The notes under the pieces were generated by a model that saw nothing but the letters and a program-made list of their open reading frames with translations, made no database searches and was not told the origin of the DNA. Positions 9,185 to 19,021 of a stretch of 48,894 nt of DNA are shown here, piece after piece. The stretch's first letter is position 1, and the number at the start of each line of letters is the position of its first letter. Position numbers and translations under genes: made by a program. Source of the DNA: Verrucomicrobiales bacterium (GTDB lineage: Bacteria > Verrucomicrobiota > Verrucomicrobiia > Limisphaerales > F1-12-MAGs170); assembly GCA_005777315.1 (NCBI GenBank), contig SXMN01000052.1, forward strand, positions 1-48,894, written 5' to 3'.

Positions 9185-9943
9185 ATGTTCCTTCGCAATT
9201 GCTATCGTCGGCATGTGGCAAATTTGAACCAGTCGCCAGTCTTCTCCTCGACGCACTGGAGCGCCGTGCATCTGGCAGGGCAGGGCGAGTCGCCTGCAGC
9301 CCGGGAAGCGCTGGAGCAACTCTGCCGCACCTATTGGTATCCGCTCTACTCATTTCTCCGGCGTGATGGGCACGGTCATCAGGAGGCGCAGGATCTTACG
9401 CAAGACTTCTTCGTCCGGCTTCTTAAACGCAATTGCTTCAAAGAACTCAGCGCGGTTAATGGACGATTTCGTTCCTTCCTCCTCGCGGCACTTAAAAATT
9501 TTCTCGCCAATGAAAGCGACCACCGACGCGCCCGCAAGCGCGGCGGTGAGATTGATTTCATTCCATTGGACGCCGAAATCGCGGAGGGGCGATACCTCGC
9601 GGAATCCGCTCTGACGTTGTCAGCGGAGCGCCTTTACGAAAGGGGTTGGGCGCTGGCTCTGCTCAAACGCGTCCTCGACCGTCTGCGCGAGGACTACACC
9701 TCCACAGGTCGTGGACGCTTGTTCAGCGAACTTCATGCGTTTCTCTCATAGCGAACCGATGCGAAGGCTTATGCAGAAGTGGCTGCACGGCTTGAAATGA
9801 AAGAGCAGGCCGTGCGCGTGGCCGTGCATCGGATGCGGCGGCGTTACGGTGAATTGCTGCGTCACGAAATCGCTCACACGTTGAAAAGTCCCGCCGACAT
9901 CGACGATGAGCTTCGTTTCCTGTTTTCTGTGACAGGTGCCTGA
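9185..9943 (+). pseudogene. ECF-type RNA polymerase sigma factor interrupted by one in-frame TAG
   Basis: Residues 20-130 carry sigma region 2 in the form found beside PVC Ser/Thr kinases: THWSAV, AGQGESPAA, LCRTYWYPLY, DAQDLTQDFF-like and GRFRSFLLAALKNFLANE. The frame meets TAG at 9749-9751 after LHAFLS and then continues without another stop to TGA 9941-9943, encoding RTDAKAYAEVAARLEMKEQ and VRVAVHRMRRRYGELLR, which is sigma region 4. Relatives usually read FLxGERTDA here, so a GAG-to-TAG change would explain it. Without readthrough the product lacks the promoter -35-binding region. A GTG at 9215 is an alternative start. The nearby kinases (11669 and 15217) are the usual genomic partners of this sigma subfamily. 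Confidence 0.85.
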
Positions 9944-10093
9944 GCAGGGCTTGGTTGGGGTCTGATTCAGGATCAGCGTTTCGCGTCCGGAATCCCGCGA
10001 TCAGGTTGATCTCGGGATGGCAGGGCTCGCCCCCTCATTTTGCACCCTTCAACTCTCCTCGGTAAGCTCCGCAACGCTCTCCACCGCTCAGTC

Positions 10094-10252
10094 AGTGCGT
10101 CCACAAGTTGTCGGTGAACTTGGCTGTCAGCCAGGAGCGCGGTTGTGTGCGCAGCACCAGCCGCAGCAGATTTGACGTGAGGGCGAGCCACCGATACTGC
10201 TGCGACTGGCTTTCAGCACAGTCGCGCTCCACGCACAACTTGTGGATGCACC
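10094..10252. repeat. Palindromic repeat family 2, copy C (about 158 bp)
   Basis: The ends GTGCGTCCACAAGTTGTCGG and the reverse complement of CAACTTGTGGATGCAC form a roughly 20-bp terminal inverted repeat with a few mismatches. The body is about 90 percent identical by eye to copy D at 17488-17645, in the same orientation. It lies between the broken sigma factor and a prepilin-like gene and encodes no transposase. Confidence 0.85.
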
Positions 10253-10351
10253 ACCGTTCTGTGGCCTGCCTCGCGACACACAATCCGTCAAAACGTTCGT
10301 GGCCACGACCACACCACCGTGCTGACGAAAGTGGGTCCTGAGGCGGACTCA

Positions 10352-10375
10352 TCCAGACGGAGTCCCTCGTCTGGA
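10352..10375. other. Perfect 8-bp hairpin upstream of the shared upstream motif
   Basis: TCCAGACG pairs with CGTCTGGA around an 8-nt loop. GGACT (10345-10349) and AGTCC (10381-10385) could extend the structure outward. It lies 18 nt before the motif at 10393. No T-tract follows, so a terminator is unlikely; role unknown. Confidence 0.4.
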
Positions 10376-10392
10376 GGTTCAGTCCGAAATCA

Positions 10393-10430
10393 CCTGTAAC
10401 AACTGGTCGGGAATTCTTCTTCATGAAGGT
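10393..10430 (+). promoter_or_regulatory. Candidate promoter motif, shared with 11406-11443
   Basis: CCTGTAACAA and GAATTCTTCTTCATGA occur here about 200 nt upstream of the prepilin-like gene and again about 230 nt upstream of the kinase gene, with most of the intervening bases also alike. The TGTAAC box resembles a -35 element of ECF-type promoters. A link to the adjacent ECF sigma factor is inference. Confidence 0.4.
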
Positions 10431-10595
10431 AGGAACCGGTGATCTGCACTGCCGCGATGATTTTTTGACAGATCGGCGACCGTTGGAACGTATCCTTTCC
10501 ATGAGCAGGTGAGTCAACTCCGTGGGGAGCTTGCTGAGTGCGCGTTCAAACAGGAGCAGAGACCAGTTCCACGATGCAACAACTCAATCAAACCG

Positions 10596-11375
10596 ATGAA
10601 ACACCGCGCTTTTACTGTTATCGAACTGCTTTCCGTCGTCGCCACCTTGTCAATTCTGACGTCACTGGTCCTGCCGGCTTTGAGCAGAGGCAAGGGGCTG
10701 GCACGTTCGATCTGGTGCACCAGCAATCTGAGGCAGCTTCAAATCGCGTGGCAGATGTATTGCGATGAGAACAACGACAACCTGCCCTTGAATTGGGACG
10801 GTTCACCGCCAGGGTCATGGGTCGTCGGATTCGCCAACGCCGACATGACGACATCGAACATTCAACAAGGCACGCTCTATAAGTATCTCCCATCGACTGA
10901 TGTCTATCGTTGTCCGGCAGATAAATCGACCGTCAAGGACAAGAAGGGCGGACTGCCCAGGACACGTCACTATGCGATGAGTGGCTACATGAATTGCGAT
11001 ATAAGGTCGCGTCCAGTCATGCAAAGGGAATCTGTTTTCCGCAAGACATCGGACATGAGGAAACCATCATCGTCCGACGCTTTCGTCTTCATCCACTCCA
11101 CTCCGCAGACGACAGGGGATGGCGAATTTAACATGACCACAACCCCATGGCTTTGGGGCGGCTACCCGTTCAGCCACGGGAAGGGACAAAACTGGTCATT
11201 TGCCGACGGCCACGCTGTCCGTCGGCGCTGGCTCGAAGAAGAGACGGAGATCGGTTCAAAAGCAGAGTTTTCATTCGGAACATCTTACGCTTCCACGGGA
11301 AACAGGGACTACATTGCGCTGCAAGAGGCCACACCCTTCTGGTGGATTATAAACTCAAAGGACCAGCAGCCGTAA
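10596..11375 (+). CDS. Prepilin-like protein with type II secretion N-terminal methylation motif
   Basis: The start at 10596 places the prepilin signature correctly: MKHRAFTVIELLSVVATL, with cleavage expected before Phe6 and Glu at position 5 of the mature protein, followed by a hydrophobic helix ending VLPALS. An upstream in-frame ATG (10509) would add 29 polar residues. The 259-residue protein has the pattern of the large PVC family of single-gene pseudopilin-like proteins: SNLRQLQIAWQMY after the helix, YRCPAD in the middle, and SHGKGQNWSFADGH near the end (H-X9-DG motif). It would be membrane-anchored and processed by a prepilin peptidase. Function of these lone copies is not known. It lies between the sigma factor and the kinase. 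Confidence 0.87.
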   Translation: MKHRAFTVIELLSVVATLSILTSLVLPALSRGKGLARSIWCTSNLRQLQIAWQMYCDENNDNLPLNWDGSPPGSWVVGFANADMTTSNIQQGTLYKYLPSTDVYRCPADKSTVKDKKGGLPRTRHYAMSGYMNCDIRSRPVMQRESVFRKTSDMRKPSSSDAFVFIHSTPQTTGDGEFNMTTTPWLWGGYPFSHGKGQNWSFADGHAVRRRWLEEETEIGSKAEFSFGTSYASTGNRDYIALQEATPFWWIINSKDQQP

Positions 11376-11405
11376 ACGGACTTCATCGCAAAAAATCAAA
11401 AATAC

Positions 11406-11443
11406 CCTGTAACAATCCGTCGTGAATTCTTCTTCATGAGGAT
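11406..11443 (+). promoter_or_regulatory. Candidate promoter motif, second copy
   Basis: CCTGTAACAA is followed by a variable stretch and then GAATTCTTCTTCATGA, matching 10393-10430 at about 30 of 35 positions. It lies about 230 nt before the kinase start. The rest of 11376-11668 shows no gene; alternative in-frame kinase starts at 11510, 11639, 11651 and 11660 fall inside it. Confidence 0.4.
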
Positions 11444-11668
11444 GGTATCATGATGCCTTGCGCTCGGGGATTGGTTGCGCGGCGAGGCGCTATGTTTTTG
11501 ATGTGACGGGTGCGAGTCTCTCCCTGGCTTCCGGGTTACAGCGGTATGCCCGGAACCGATCTGGAGTCGAAGTCCGAGGCTGACTTCGCGGGCGTGCCAG
11601 ATAAGAGTCCTGGGAAGTTCCCAGCTGGCGCACTCGAAATGAATCTATCGATGCTGGCAATGCGACCC

Positions 11669-14600
11669 ATGAAGAAATGCGGAAACTGCGGCGCGGATTT
11701 GTCCGCTGATGTCCCGGCCGGGCTGTGCCCCAATTGTCTGCTCAAGCTGGGACTGCCCGCAACACTGGACGAAACGACGGTCACGGGAACAGAGGAGGAG
11801 CACAACTCAGAGACAAGCGTTGGGAAACGACTCCGGCAATTCGGCGATTACGAACTGTTGGAAGAAATCGCCCGCGGTGGCATGGGCGTGGTATTTAAGG
11901 CCCGGCAGCGCGGCCTCGACCGGACCGTCGCGCTCAAGATGATTCTTTCCGGCCAGCTCGCCAGCCGCGAGTATGTGCAGCGCTTCCGCGCCGAAGCCGC
12001 ATCGGCCGCGATGCTCCAGCACCCGAACATCGTGACCATCCACGAAGTGGGCGTTCACGAGGGTCAGCACTTCTTCTCTATGGACTACGTGCAGGGCCGC
12101 ACGCTGGCGGAGATCGTGCGCGAGGGACCGCTCCAAGCCAAACGTGCGACGACCTACGTCAAGTCGATTGCCGAGGCGATTCACTACGCGCATGGACAAG
12201 GCATCCTGCATCGCGATCTCAAACCGTCGAACATATTGATCGACGCGGACGACCAGCCGCGCGTGACCGACTTTGGTTTGGCCAAGCGTTTCCAGGGCAG
12301 TTCGGACCTGACCTTCACCGGGCAGATGCTCGGTTCGCCGAACTACATGCCGCCGGAGCAGGCGGGAATGGGGAGCTTACGCGCCTCGCGTGTCCCGTCC
12401 GCCGACCCGCCGGACGAAATGAGTGCGAGCAGCGGCGATGGCCCTTCCAAACCCGAAACTCAAAACCCGAAAGACGAAACAAGGCAGAGCCTCATCACCT
12501 CGGCTGCTACGAAGATGAAGGCTGGCCCCACCAGCGACGTGTATGGCCTGGGCGCGATTCTCTACCACCTGCTGACCGGCCGACCGCCGTTTCAGGGTGA
12601 GACACTGGAGCAGGTGCTGGTACAGTTGCGCGAGCAGGAGCCATTCGCGCCACGCTTGCTGAATCCCAGCATCCCGCGCGATCTGGAAACGATCTGCCTG
12701 AAGTGTTTGGAGAAGGAACCGTCGCGTCGTTACCAAACAGCCAAAGAACTGGCAGACGAACTGGATCGATCAATCGGCGACGAACCCATCCACGCTCACC
12801 CCGTATCGCGAGTGCAACATGCGTGGCGCTGGTGTCGGCGCAAGCCCGCGCTGACGGGGGCACTCGCGGCGCTCGCGTTTTCACTCATGCTCGGCGTTTC
12901 TGGCATTGTCTGGCAGTCCGCAGGCAGGAAGGAAGCGCTAGGACGGACGGAGCGAGCCTTGGTGGACTCCCGGCGCAACCTCTATGCGGCCCAGATGAGC
13001 ATGATCCACCAAGCGTGGAACGATGGAGCCATTGACCACGCCCGAACCCTGCTTCAGGCGCAGATTCCTAAACCGGGCGAGGAGGATCTGCGCGGCTTCG
13101 AGTGGCGCCACTACTGGGGACTCTGCCGTGATGAAAGTAAACTCACGATTACCAATGAAATCTCCTTTGTTCAATCCGTCGCAGTGTCTCCGGATGGAAC
13201 CACGCTCGCTTTTGGAGGAGATGGATGGTTCCGCCTCTGGAGGTTCGGCTTGAGCGATGTTTCGCTCCCACTGGCTGAATCTCCGCCCCACGTTCGTTCG
13301 CTCGACTTTCTTCCCGACGGAACAAATGTCGCATGCGGTCATGGCGGTGGAGTCCGAATCTGGGATCTTTCGCGCGGCAACTTCCAGACGCTGTTGAGAA
13401 ACTCCGGACTAATCGACTGCGTCCGGGTTTCACGCGATGGACGGCTGCTGGCAGCGGGCGAAGGTAACGCAGGCACGGCGTATCTGTTCAACCTCCAGAC
13501 CATGACCAAATTGGCCTCGTTTCCAGGACCGCAGCACGACCGCACTCCGGTCGCTTTGAGTGCCGACGGGAAGATGCTCGCGATTGGCCGCGGAGACAGG
13601 ACCGTCGCGCTCTGGAATGTCGAGCCTATGGCTGAATTACAACCTCTGCCAGACGCTGACCTCACCGTCGGTCTGGACTTTTCCCCGGAGGGACGCTGGT
13701 TGGCCGGGGCGGGAGCGGATTCTGCCGTTCGCCTGTGGGACTTGAAAACTCCGGGCGCGCCTGTCGTCCTGCGCAGGCACAAAGCCTGGGTGAGTTCAGT
13801 CCGCTTTTCACCCGATGGCTCCCAATTCGTCACGGGCTGCCTCGATGGCACCATCAAACTGTGGGATACGGCCTCCCGCAGCGAGGTACGCACGCTGCGA
13901 GGACACAACGCCTGGGTGAACAACGTCGTGTTCTCACCGGACGGAACCAAGCTGATTTCTTGCAGCGACGATCGTTCAGTGAAGGTTTGGAATCTGAAAA
14001 TCGCGGACGCCTCAGTCAGTTTGAGTGCGGATCCGGATACCATGAGGTCGCAAAGGGTCAACTCTTCAGCCGTTTTTTCCCCGGATGGAACGTTGTTGGC
14101 GACCGGCAGCCAGGAGAAGGACATTGCAATTTGGGACACCGCTTCCGAACGGAGGGTGGCCACGTTGCGAGGGCATCAGGCCGGACTCCGTGCGGTCACG
14201 TTCTCGTCCGATGGAACACAACTTGCCTCGGTCGGCAATGATCCGTCTGTTCGCCTTTGGGACGTGAAGGACGGGCGGGAACTTGCCGCGCTTGAGGCAC
14301 CTTCCGGCAGTGCCATTGCATTCTCCCCGGATGGGCGGCGGCTGGCGGCGGTTGGTTCGGACACGCAATTGCGAATTTGGGATGTAGCAACTCGAACTCT
14401 GGTGACAACGCTGGGGCCTTCTCGGGGCGGACTTGTCTTTTCGCCGGATGGTCGAACGCTCATTTCGAGCAGCATCTGGGACATCGAACTCCGGAAACAA
14501 ATCATGGAAATCCCAATCGGTTTTGCGAATCAAAACCTGGCTTTTTGGGTTTCTCCTGATGCCGCAACCGTGGCAACCGTCACCAACACGACCGATGTCG

Positions 14601-15064
14601 CGCTGTGGGATACAGCGACCACACACCCTCGAGTCGTTCTCCTCGGCCACCGTGATATCGTCAGTTTCGCGGCCTACTCACCGGACAACGCCTTGATCGC
14701 AACCGCCAGCCACGACAACACGATCAACCTCTGGATGACTCAGACTGGAAGATTCGTTCACACGCTGACGGGACATCACGGCTGGGTTGTCCACGTCGCT
14801 ATCTCCCCCGATGGGCGCACGCTCGCAAGCAGTGCCAACGACGGCACGGTGAGACTTTGGAGTTTGGTGAGCTTTCAACAAGTCGCTTCCTTCGGACCCG
14901 TGCAAACCTACACCTCTGTCACCTTTTCTCCCGACGGGCGAACTCTCGCCGCGCGCGACGGTGCGGACGGCCGCATCCGACTGTGGCGCGCGCCGACGTT
15001 CGAGGAAATCGACGCGGAGATCACGAAAGGGACGGCGCAAGCTCGAGCCCCCAAACACCCATGA
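11669..15064 (+). CDS. Zinc-ribbon Ser/Thr protein kinase with C-terminal WD40 propellers
   Basis: The chosen ATG begins MKKCGNCGADL; the four cysteines (CGNC...GLCPNC) form an N-terminal zinc ribbon found in this PVC kinase family, while upstream in-frame starts add non-family sequence. The Hanks-type kinase domain follows: RGGMGVVFKAR glycine loop, VALKMIL Lys, HRDLKPSN catalytic loop, DFGLAKRF metal site and GSPNYMPPEQA. Between PPEQA and SDVYGLGAILYHLLTGRPPF lies an insertion of about 55 residues containing PETQNPKDETR, repeat-derived by appearance. A transmembrane segment (LTGALAALAFSLMLGVSGI) precedes about 14 WD40 repeats, recognisable by FSPDGxxL and VRLWD-type endings. The kinase would be cytoplasmic and the propellers on the other side of the membrane. 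Probable partner of the adjacent sigma factor. Confidence 0.92.
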   Translation: MKKCGNCGADLSADVPAGLCPNCLLKLGLPATLDETTVTGTEEEHNSETSVGKRLRQFGDYELLEEIARGGMGVVFKARQRGLDRTVALKMILSGQLASREYVQRFRAEAASAAMLQHPNIVTIHEVGVHEGQHFFSMDYVQGRTLAEIVREGPLQAKRATTYVKSIAEAIHYAHGQGILHRDLKPSNILIDADDQPRVTDFGLAKRFQGSSDLTFTGQMLGSPNYMPPEQAGMGSLRASRVPSADPPDEMSASSGDGPSKPETQNPKDETRQSLITSAATKMKAGPTSDVYGLGAILYHLLTGRPPFQGETLEQVLVQLREQEPFAPRLLNPSIPRDLETICLKCLEKEPSRRYQTAKELADELDRSIGDEPIHAHPVSRVQHAWRWCRRKPALTGALAALAFSLMLGVSGIVWQSAGRKEALGRTERALVDSRRNLYAAQMSMIHQAWNDGAIDHARTLLQAQIPKPGEEDLRGFEWRHYWGLCRDESKLTITNEISFVQSVAVSPDGTTLAFGGDGWFRLWRFGLSDVSLPLAESPPHVRSLDFLPDGTNVACGHGGGVRIWDLSRGNFQTLLRNSGLIDCVRVSRDGRLLAAGEGNAGTAYLFNLQTMTKLASFPGPQHDRTPVALSADGKMLAIGRGDRTVALWNVEPMAELQPLPDADLTVGLDFSPEGRWLAGAGADSAVRLWDLKTPGAPVVLRRHKAWVSSVRFSPDGSQFVTGCLDGTIKLWDTASRSEVRTLRGHNAWVNNVVFSPDGTKLISCSDDRSVKVWNLKIADASVSLSADPDTMRSQRVNSSAVFSPDGTLLATGSQEKDIAIWDTASERRVATLRGHQAGLRAVTFSSDGTQLASVGNDPSVRLWDVKDGRELAALEAPSGSAIAFSPDGRRLAAVGSDTQLRIWDVATRTLVTTLGPSRGGLVFSPDGRTLISSSIWDIELRKQIMEIPIGFANQNLAFWVSPDAATVATVTNTTDVALWDTATTHPRVVLLGHRDIVSFAAYSPDNALIATASHDNTINLWMTQTGRFVHTLTGHHGWVVHVAISPDGRTLASSANDGTVRLWSLVSFQQVASFGPVQTYTSVTFSPDGRTLAARDGADGRIRLWRAPTFEEIDAEITKGTAQARAPKHP

Positions 15065-15216
15065 GACCTGATCAAGTGCGCCAGCCCATGTCCACGGCGT
15101 GGACACGACACGGCCGCTCGACTGCGACGATGCATTGGAGATCACTGATTCCCTATGCGTTGGAGAGTGGTGCCTTCGGGTAATCCGAGGTGCGGCGGCC
15201 GAGCGGCTTTGCTTTC

Positions 15217-16188
15217 ATGACAGAGAACAGGACATGTTCATGTTGCGGAGCGGAACTGACCAGGGACGCTCTCTCGAGCCAGTGTCCCGCGTGCCTCCTG
15301 CGCCTGGGCACGTCCGCGGCGCTGGATGAATCCAGCCTTGCCGGAGACTCTGGCCCTGTCGGCGGCGAAATGGGCACGGAACCTCCCCGCCGCTTCGGAG
15401 ACTACGAACTCCTGGAAGAGATCGCCCGCGGCGGCATGGGGGTGGTCTATAAAGCACGCCGACGCAGCCGCGACCGAATCGTCGCACTCAAGATGATTCT
15501 CTCCGGCCAGTTCGCCAGCCGTGAGTACGTGCAACGCTTCCGTGCGGAGGCTTCCTCAGCCGCGATGCTCCGTCATCCGAACATTGTGGCCATCCACGAA
15601 GTCGGCGTCCACGAAGGGCAGCACTTTTTCTCGATGAACTACGTGCAGGGGCGGACGCTGGCCGAGATGGTGCGCGAGGGACCGTTGCCAGCCAAACGCG
15701 CGGCGACCTACCTCAAGACCATCGCCGAGGTCATCCACTATTCGCACGGACGAGGCATCCTGCATCGAGATTTGAAACCCTCAAACGTGTTGATCGACGA
15801 GCATGATCGGCCGCGCGTGAAGGATTTTGGCCTGGCCAAGCGTTTGCATGGCAGTTCGGACCTGACGTTCACCGGACAGATGCTTGGTTCGCCGAATTAC
15901 ATGCCGCCGGAGCAGGCAGGGATGGGAAAGAAAGTTGATAGAGTGTCAGAGTTGATAGTTGATGGGAAGGCAGGGAACCCCGCGGATGCTTCTCTCAACC
16001 ATCAACTCAAGGCCCTATCGACTTCCCGGCCGAAGGCCACTCGCTCCTTTGCCACGGCGAAGACCGGCGAGTTCGGCTCTGGCGCATCTCCTCGGGCGGC
16101 GGCACATCCGTCGAGCCTGCCCCATCACGAAAGGCAAAATGAACATGAAATCCGAAGCCCGAGATCCGAGACCCGAAATCATTCGTGA
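15217..16188 (+). pseudogene. Truncated second Ser/Thr kinase copy
   Basis: This close paralogue of the preceding kinase begins MTENRTCSCCGAEL with the same zinc ribbon and keeps RGGMGVVYKAR, VALKMIL, HRDLKPSN, DFGLAKRL and GSPNYMPPEQAGMG. Just after PPEQAGMG the homology stops and the frame runs through about 90 residues of repeat-like filler (including VDRVSELIVDGK and EIRSPRSETRN) to TGA at 16186-16188. The kinase C-lobe, transmembrane helix and WD40 repeats are missing. DFG is preceded by Lys (VKDFG) where the intact copy has Thr. A protein of this kind could still bind ATP but lacks the substrate-binding lobe, so a pseudogene is most likely. The break falls at the same site as the insertion in the intact paralogue. 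Confidence 0.8.
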
Positions 16189-16250
16189 AGCATCTTGGAC
16201 TGTCCATCCTCCGGAGCATTGACCCACTGTTCTCGTGATCAGGCCGGCGG

Positions 16251-16335
16251 CACTTTGCGGTCAGACCAGTTGCAGTAACTTCACCGGACGGACGATCTGT
16301 ATTGCAATCGGTTCTCCAAGGCGGACAAGTCCCGA
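16251..16335 (+). pseudogene. Possible WD40 end of the truncated kinase
   Basis: A short open stretch in another frame encodes VAVTSPDGRSVLQSVLQGG and ends at TGA after PIKASG. SPDGRSVL is the core of a WD40 blade, so this may be the last fragment of the C-terminal propeller left after an internal deletion of the second kinase gene. The evidence is one motif only. Confidence 0.35.
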
Positions 16336-17439
16336 TCAAGGCGAGCGGATGATGTCGATATGGTTGGTTTTGCCCACGCCAAGTTCCAGCAGGTGAGCGT
16401 TCGTGTAGATCTTCATGTTCGGCTTCGGCGCTTCGATCTTGTGAGTGAGACGCTGACTTTCAATCTCGTCGATCGAGAGGGTGTCGAGGGCCACAGGATC
16501 GGTGCTGATACGGATCTGTCCCAGCATCGTGGAGTAATGAAGAAGGCTGCGTTCCTCTCCCTGATACTGGCAGATGAGAGCGTCCACGACATTGAGGACA
16601 ACCTTGTCACCGAGTGCTTCGAGGGCGTAGATCTCGGGCACCGCCTGGGCGAGATGTTCGGGGCTGCTCTCGAAACGGATGGTGTTATCCACGCTATCCA
16701 TCGCGAGGGTATGGAGATTGCCGGAAACGCCCGCGAGGTTGTGATTCAGCAGCGGGGTGACGTTGACGATCTTGGTCAGACGTTTTGTGATGAGCCGGCT
16801 GACATAAGAGCGCCGACCGGTCGTGTCAGTGTTCTTGCCAAAGTCGTGGTCGCCCCAGACGAGCTTGCCGAGCAACGCGGTGTCATAGAATGCATCGTCG
16901 TCGTAGCCTTCCTCGAAGCTGCTGATCACTTCCACACCCAGGCGCCGGGCGAGTTCCACATATCCGGCACGCGCCAGATCGGTGCGATGCTTGTCCCAGA
17001 TGACGATCTTTTGACGTGGATGGCCGGAGTCGATCAGCCCTTTGACAATTGCAGCGACTACGGAAGGCCGCGTGCCGCTGCTGCCGCCCGGACCGGAAAC
17101 CACCTTGACGCCGACAATGTCGTTGGAAGAAACCAGTCCACGCCACGCCATTTCGCGAGTTGCCTTGCCGGTGAAAATGAGCAACGAGCGATTGAGCAAC
17201 TGCTCAACACGCCCGGCATCCGGGTTGAAAGTGGAAATACTGCCCAAATCTTCCGCGATCGCCACCCTTGCGCGGGGGGCGCTTTGAGAGCGCACTGAAA
17301 CCGCCGCAGGTTCGGAATTGGCTGCGCGTACGCTCGCGCAACAAACAAGCACCACAAGAAAGGTTCTCGATATCAGACACACGGTTTTCAACACGCCCTG
17401 TAAAATGCCGGGAGCGGCAACTGATTTCAACCCCCGCAT
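16336..17439 (-). CDS. DUF362 domain-containing exported protein
   Basis: The ATG at 17437-17439 gives a signal peptide (MRGLKSVAAPG...FLVVLVCCASVRAA); an earlier ATG at 17478 would add 13 residues. The 367-residue product matches the DUF362 family: GVKVVSGPGGSSGTRPSVV, KIVIWDKHRTDLARAGY, INVTPLLNHN-type and DPVALDTLSIDEIE segments are visible. DUF362 proteins have no settled biochemical role; some fuse to ferredoxin domains, which is not the case here, and no CxxC clusters are present. It runs convergent to the truncated kinase. Its 5' end lies close to palindromic repeat copy D. Confidence 0.8.
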   Translation of the reverse strand: MRGLKSVAAPGILQGVLKTVCLISRTFLVVLVCCASVRAANSEPAAVSVRSQSAPRARVAIAEDLGSISTFNPDAGRVEQLLNRSLLIFTGKATREMAWRGLVSSNDIVGVKVVSGPGGSSGTRPSVVAAIVKGLIDSGHPRQKIVIWDKHRTDLARAGYVELARRLGVEVISSFEEGYDDDAFYDTALLGKLVWGDHDFGKNTDTTGRRSYVSRLITKRLTKIVNVTPLLNHNLAGVSGNLHTLAMDSVDNTIRFESSPEHLAQAVPEIYALEALGDKVVLNVVDALICQYQGEERSLLHYSTMLGQIRISTDPVALDTLSIDEIESQRLTHKIEAPKPNMKIYTNAHLLELGVGKTNHIDIIRSP

Positions 17440-17487
17440 TCGCAGAGCTTCCAGGGATCGCCCCTGTGGGCCCGCCATGATAGATCA

Positions 17488-17645
17488 GTGCATCCACAAG
17501 TTGTCGGTGAACCTGGCTGTCGGCCAGGAGCGCGGCTGTGTGCGCAGCACCAGCCGCAGCAGGTTTGGCGTGAGGGCAAGCCAGCGGTACTGCTGCGACT
17601 GGCTTTCAGCACAGTCGCACTCCACCGACAACTTGGGGATGCACC
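17488..17645. repeat. Palindromic repeat family 2, copy D (about 158 bp)
   Basis: GTGCATCCACAAGTTGTCGG at the left end matches the reverse complement of the right end (CCGACAACTTGGGGATGCAC) at 19 of 20 bases. The body repeats copy C at 10094-10252 in the same orientation. It separates the divergent DUF362 and prepilin-like genes and so may contain or displace their promoters. Confidence 0.85.
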
Positions 17646-17746
17646 GTGACCAATCCGACCATGACGAGACGCTTGTATTACGGCTGCAGACATGATAGCC
17701 ATTCATTCACGCCACCCAAAAACAATGCCCTCAAACTGCAATTCCT

Positions 17747-18562
<816 letters not shown>

Positions 18563-18630
18563 ATATTTTTGTAACTAACAGTTCGTCAGGCGGAGTGGCG
18601 ATGTCCTGATCGTGCCCATCATCTGCATCA

Positions 18631-18800
18631 TACTGAGGAGACCGTGGGATAGGCTACGAATGATGGCGAGCGCCACAGATGCAGATGCGAGGCGCGAACG
18701 CGGGAGGATGCCCGCAGTGGCCTCTGACCAAGCGAGCAACGCAGCAGATGCGCCCGCGCCACCTCCGAGATTTGCAGGATATCCTGCGGTCTCCTCAGTA
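18631..18800. repeat. Palindromic repeat family 1, copy B (about 170 bp)
   Basis: TACTGAGGAGACCGTGGGAT opens the element and a degenerate reverse complement (CCTGCGGTCTCCTCAGTA) closes it. It is the inverse-orientation copy of 3091-3255, with nearly identical interior. The remaining intergenic sequence on either side (18563-18630 and 18801-19021) shows no gene. Confidence 0.85.
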
Positions 18801-19021
18801 ATCTCTCCGAGGAAAGGAATAGGGCTTGAACGAGATTAACTTGGGACACTGTCGGCAGAGCGTGGCCACCCTCGGTTTCATCAGTTGCCTCTACGTTCGG
18901 AGTCGAGGAAGGTTCGGGCATCGACGCCCTTCCCAGGATTGCTGCATGCGAGGACAGCCACACTCGCGCGATTGCTACAATCCCATCGCCAATCGCTCTG
19001 GAATCGCATAGGTTCCAACGC

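Noticed and set aside
9749..9751. Global reassignment of TAG to an amino acid in this organism
   Set aside because: Several genes with normal-length products end in TAG (18560-18562, 20216-20218, 29031-29033, 30771-30773), so TAG works as a stop codon here.
10351..10376. Hairpin upstream of the prepilin-like gene as a terminator
   Set aside because: No T-run follows on either strand; listed only as a structure of unknown role.
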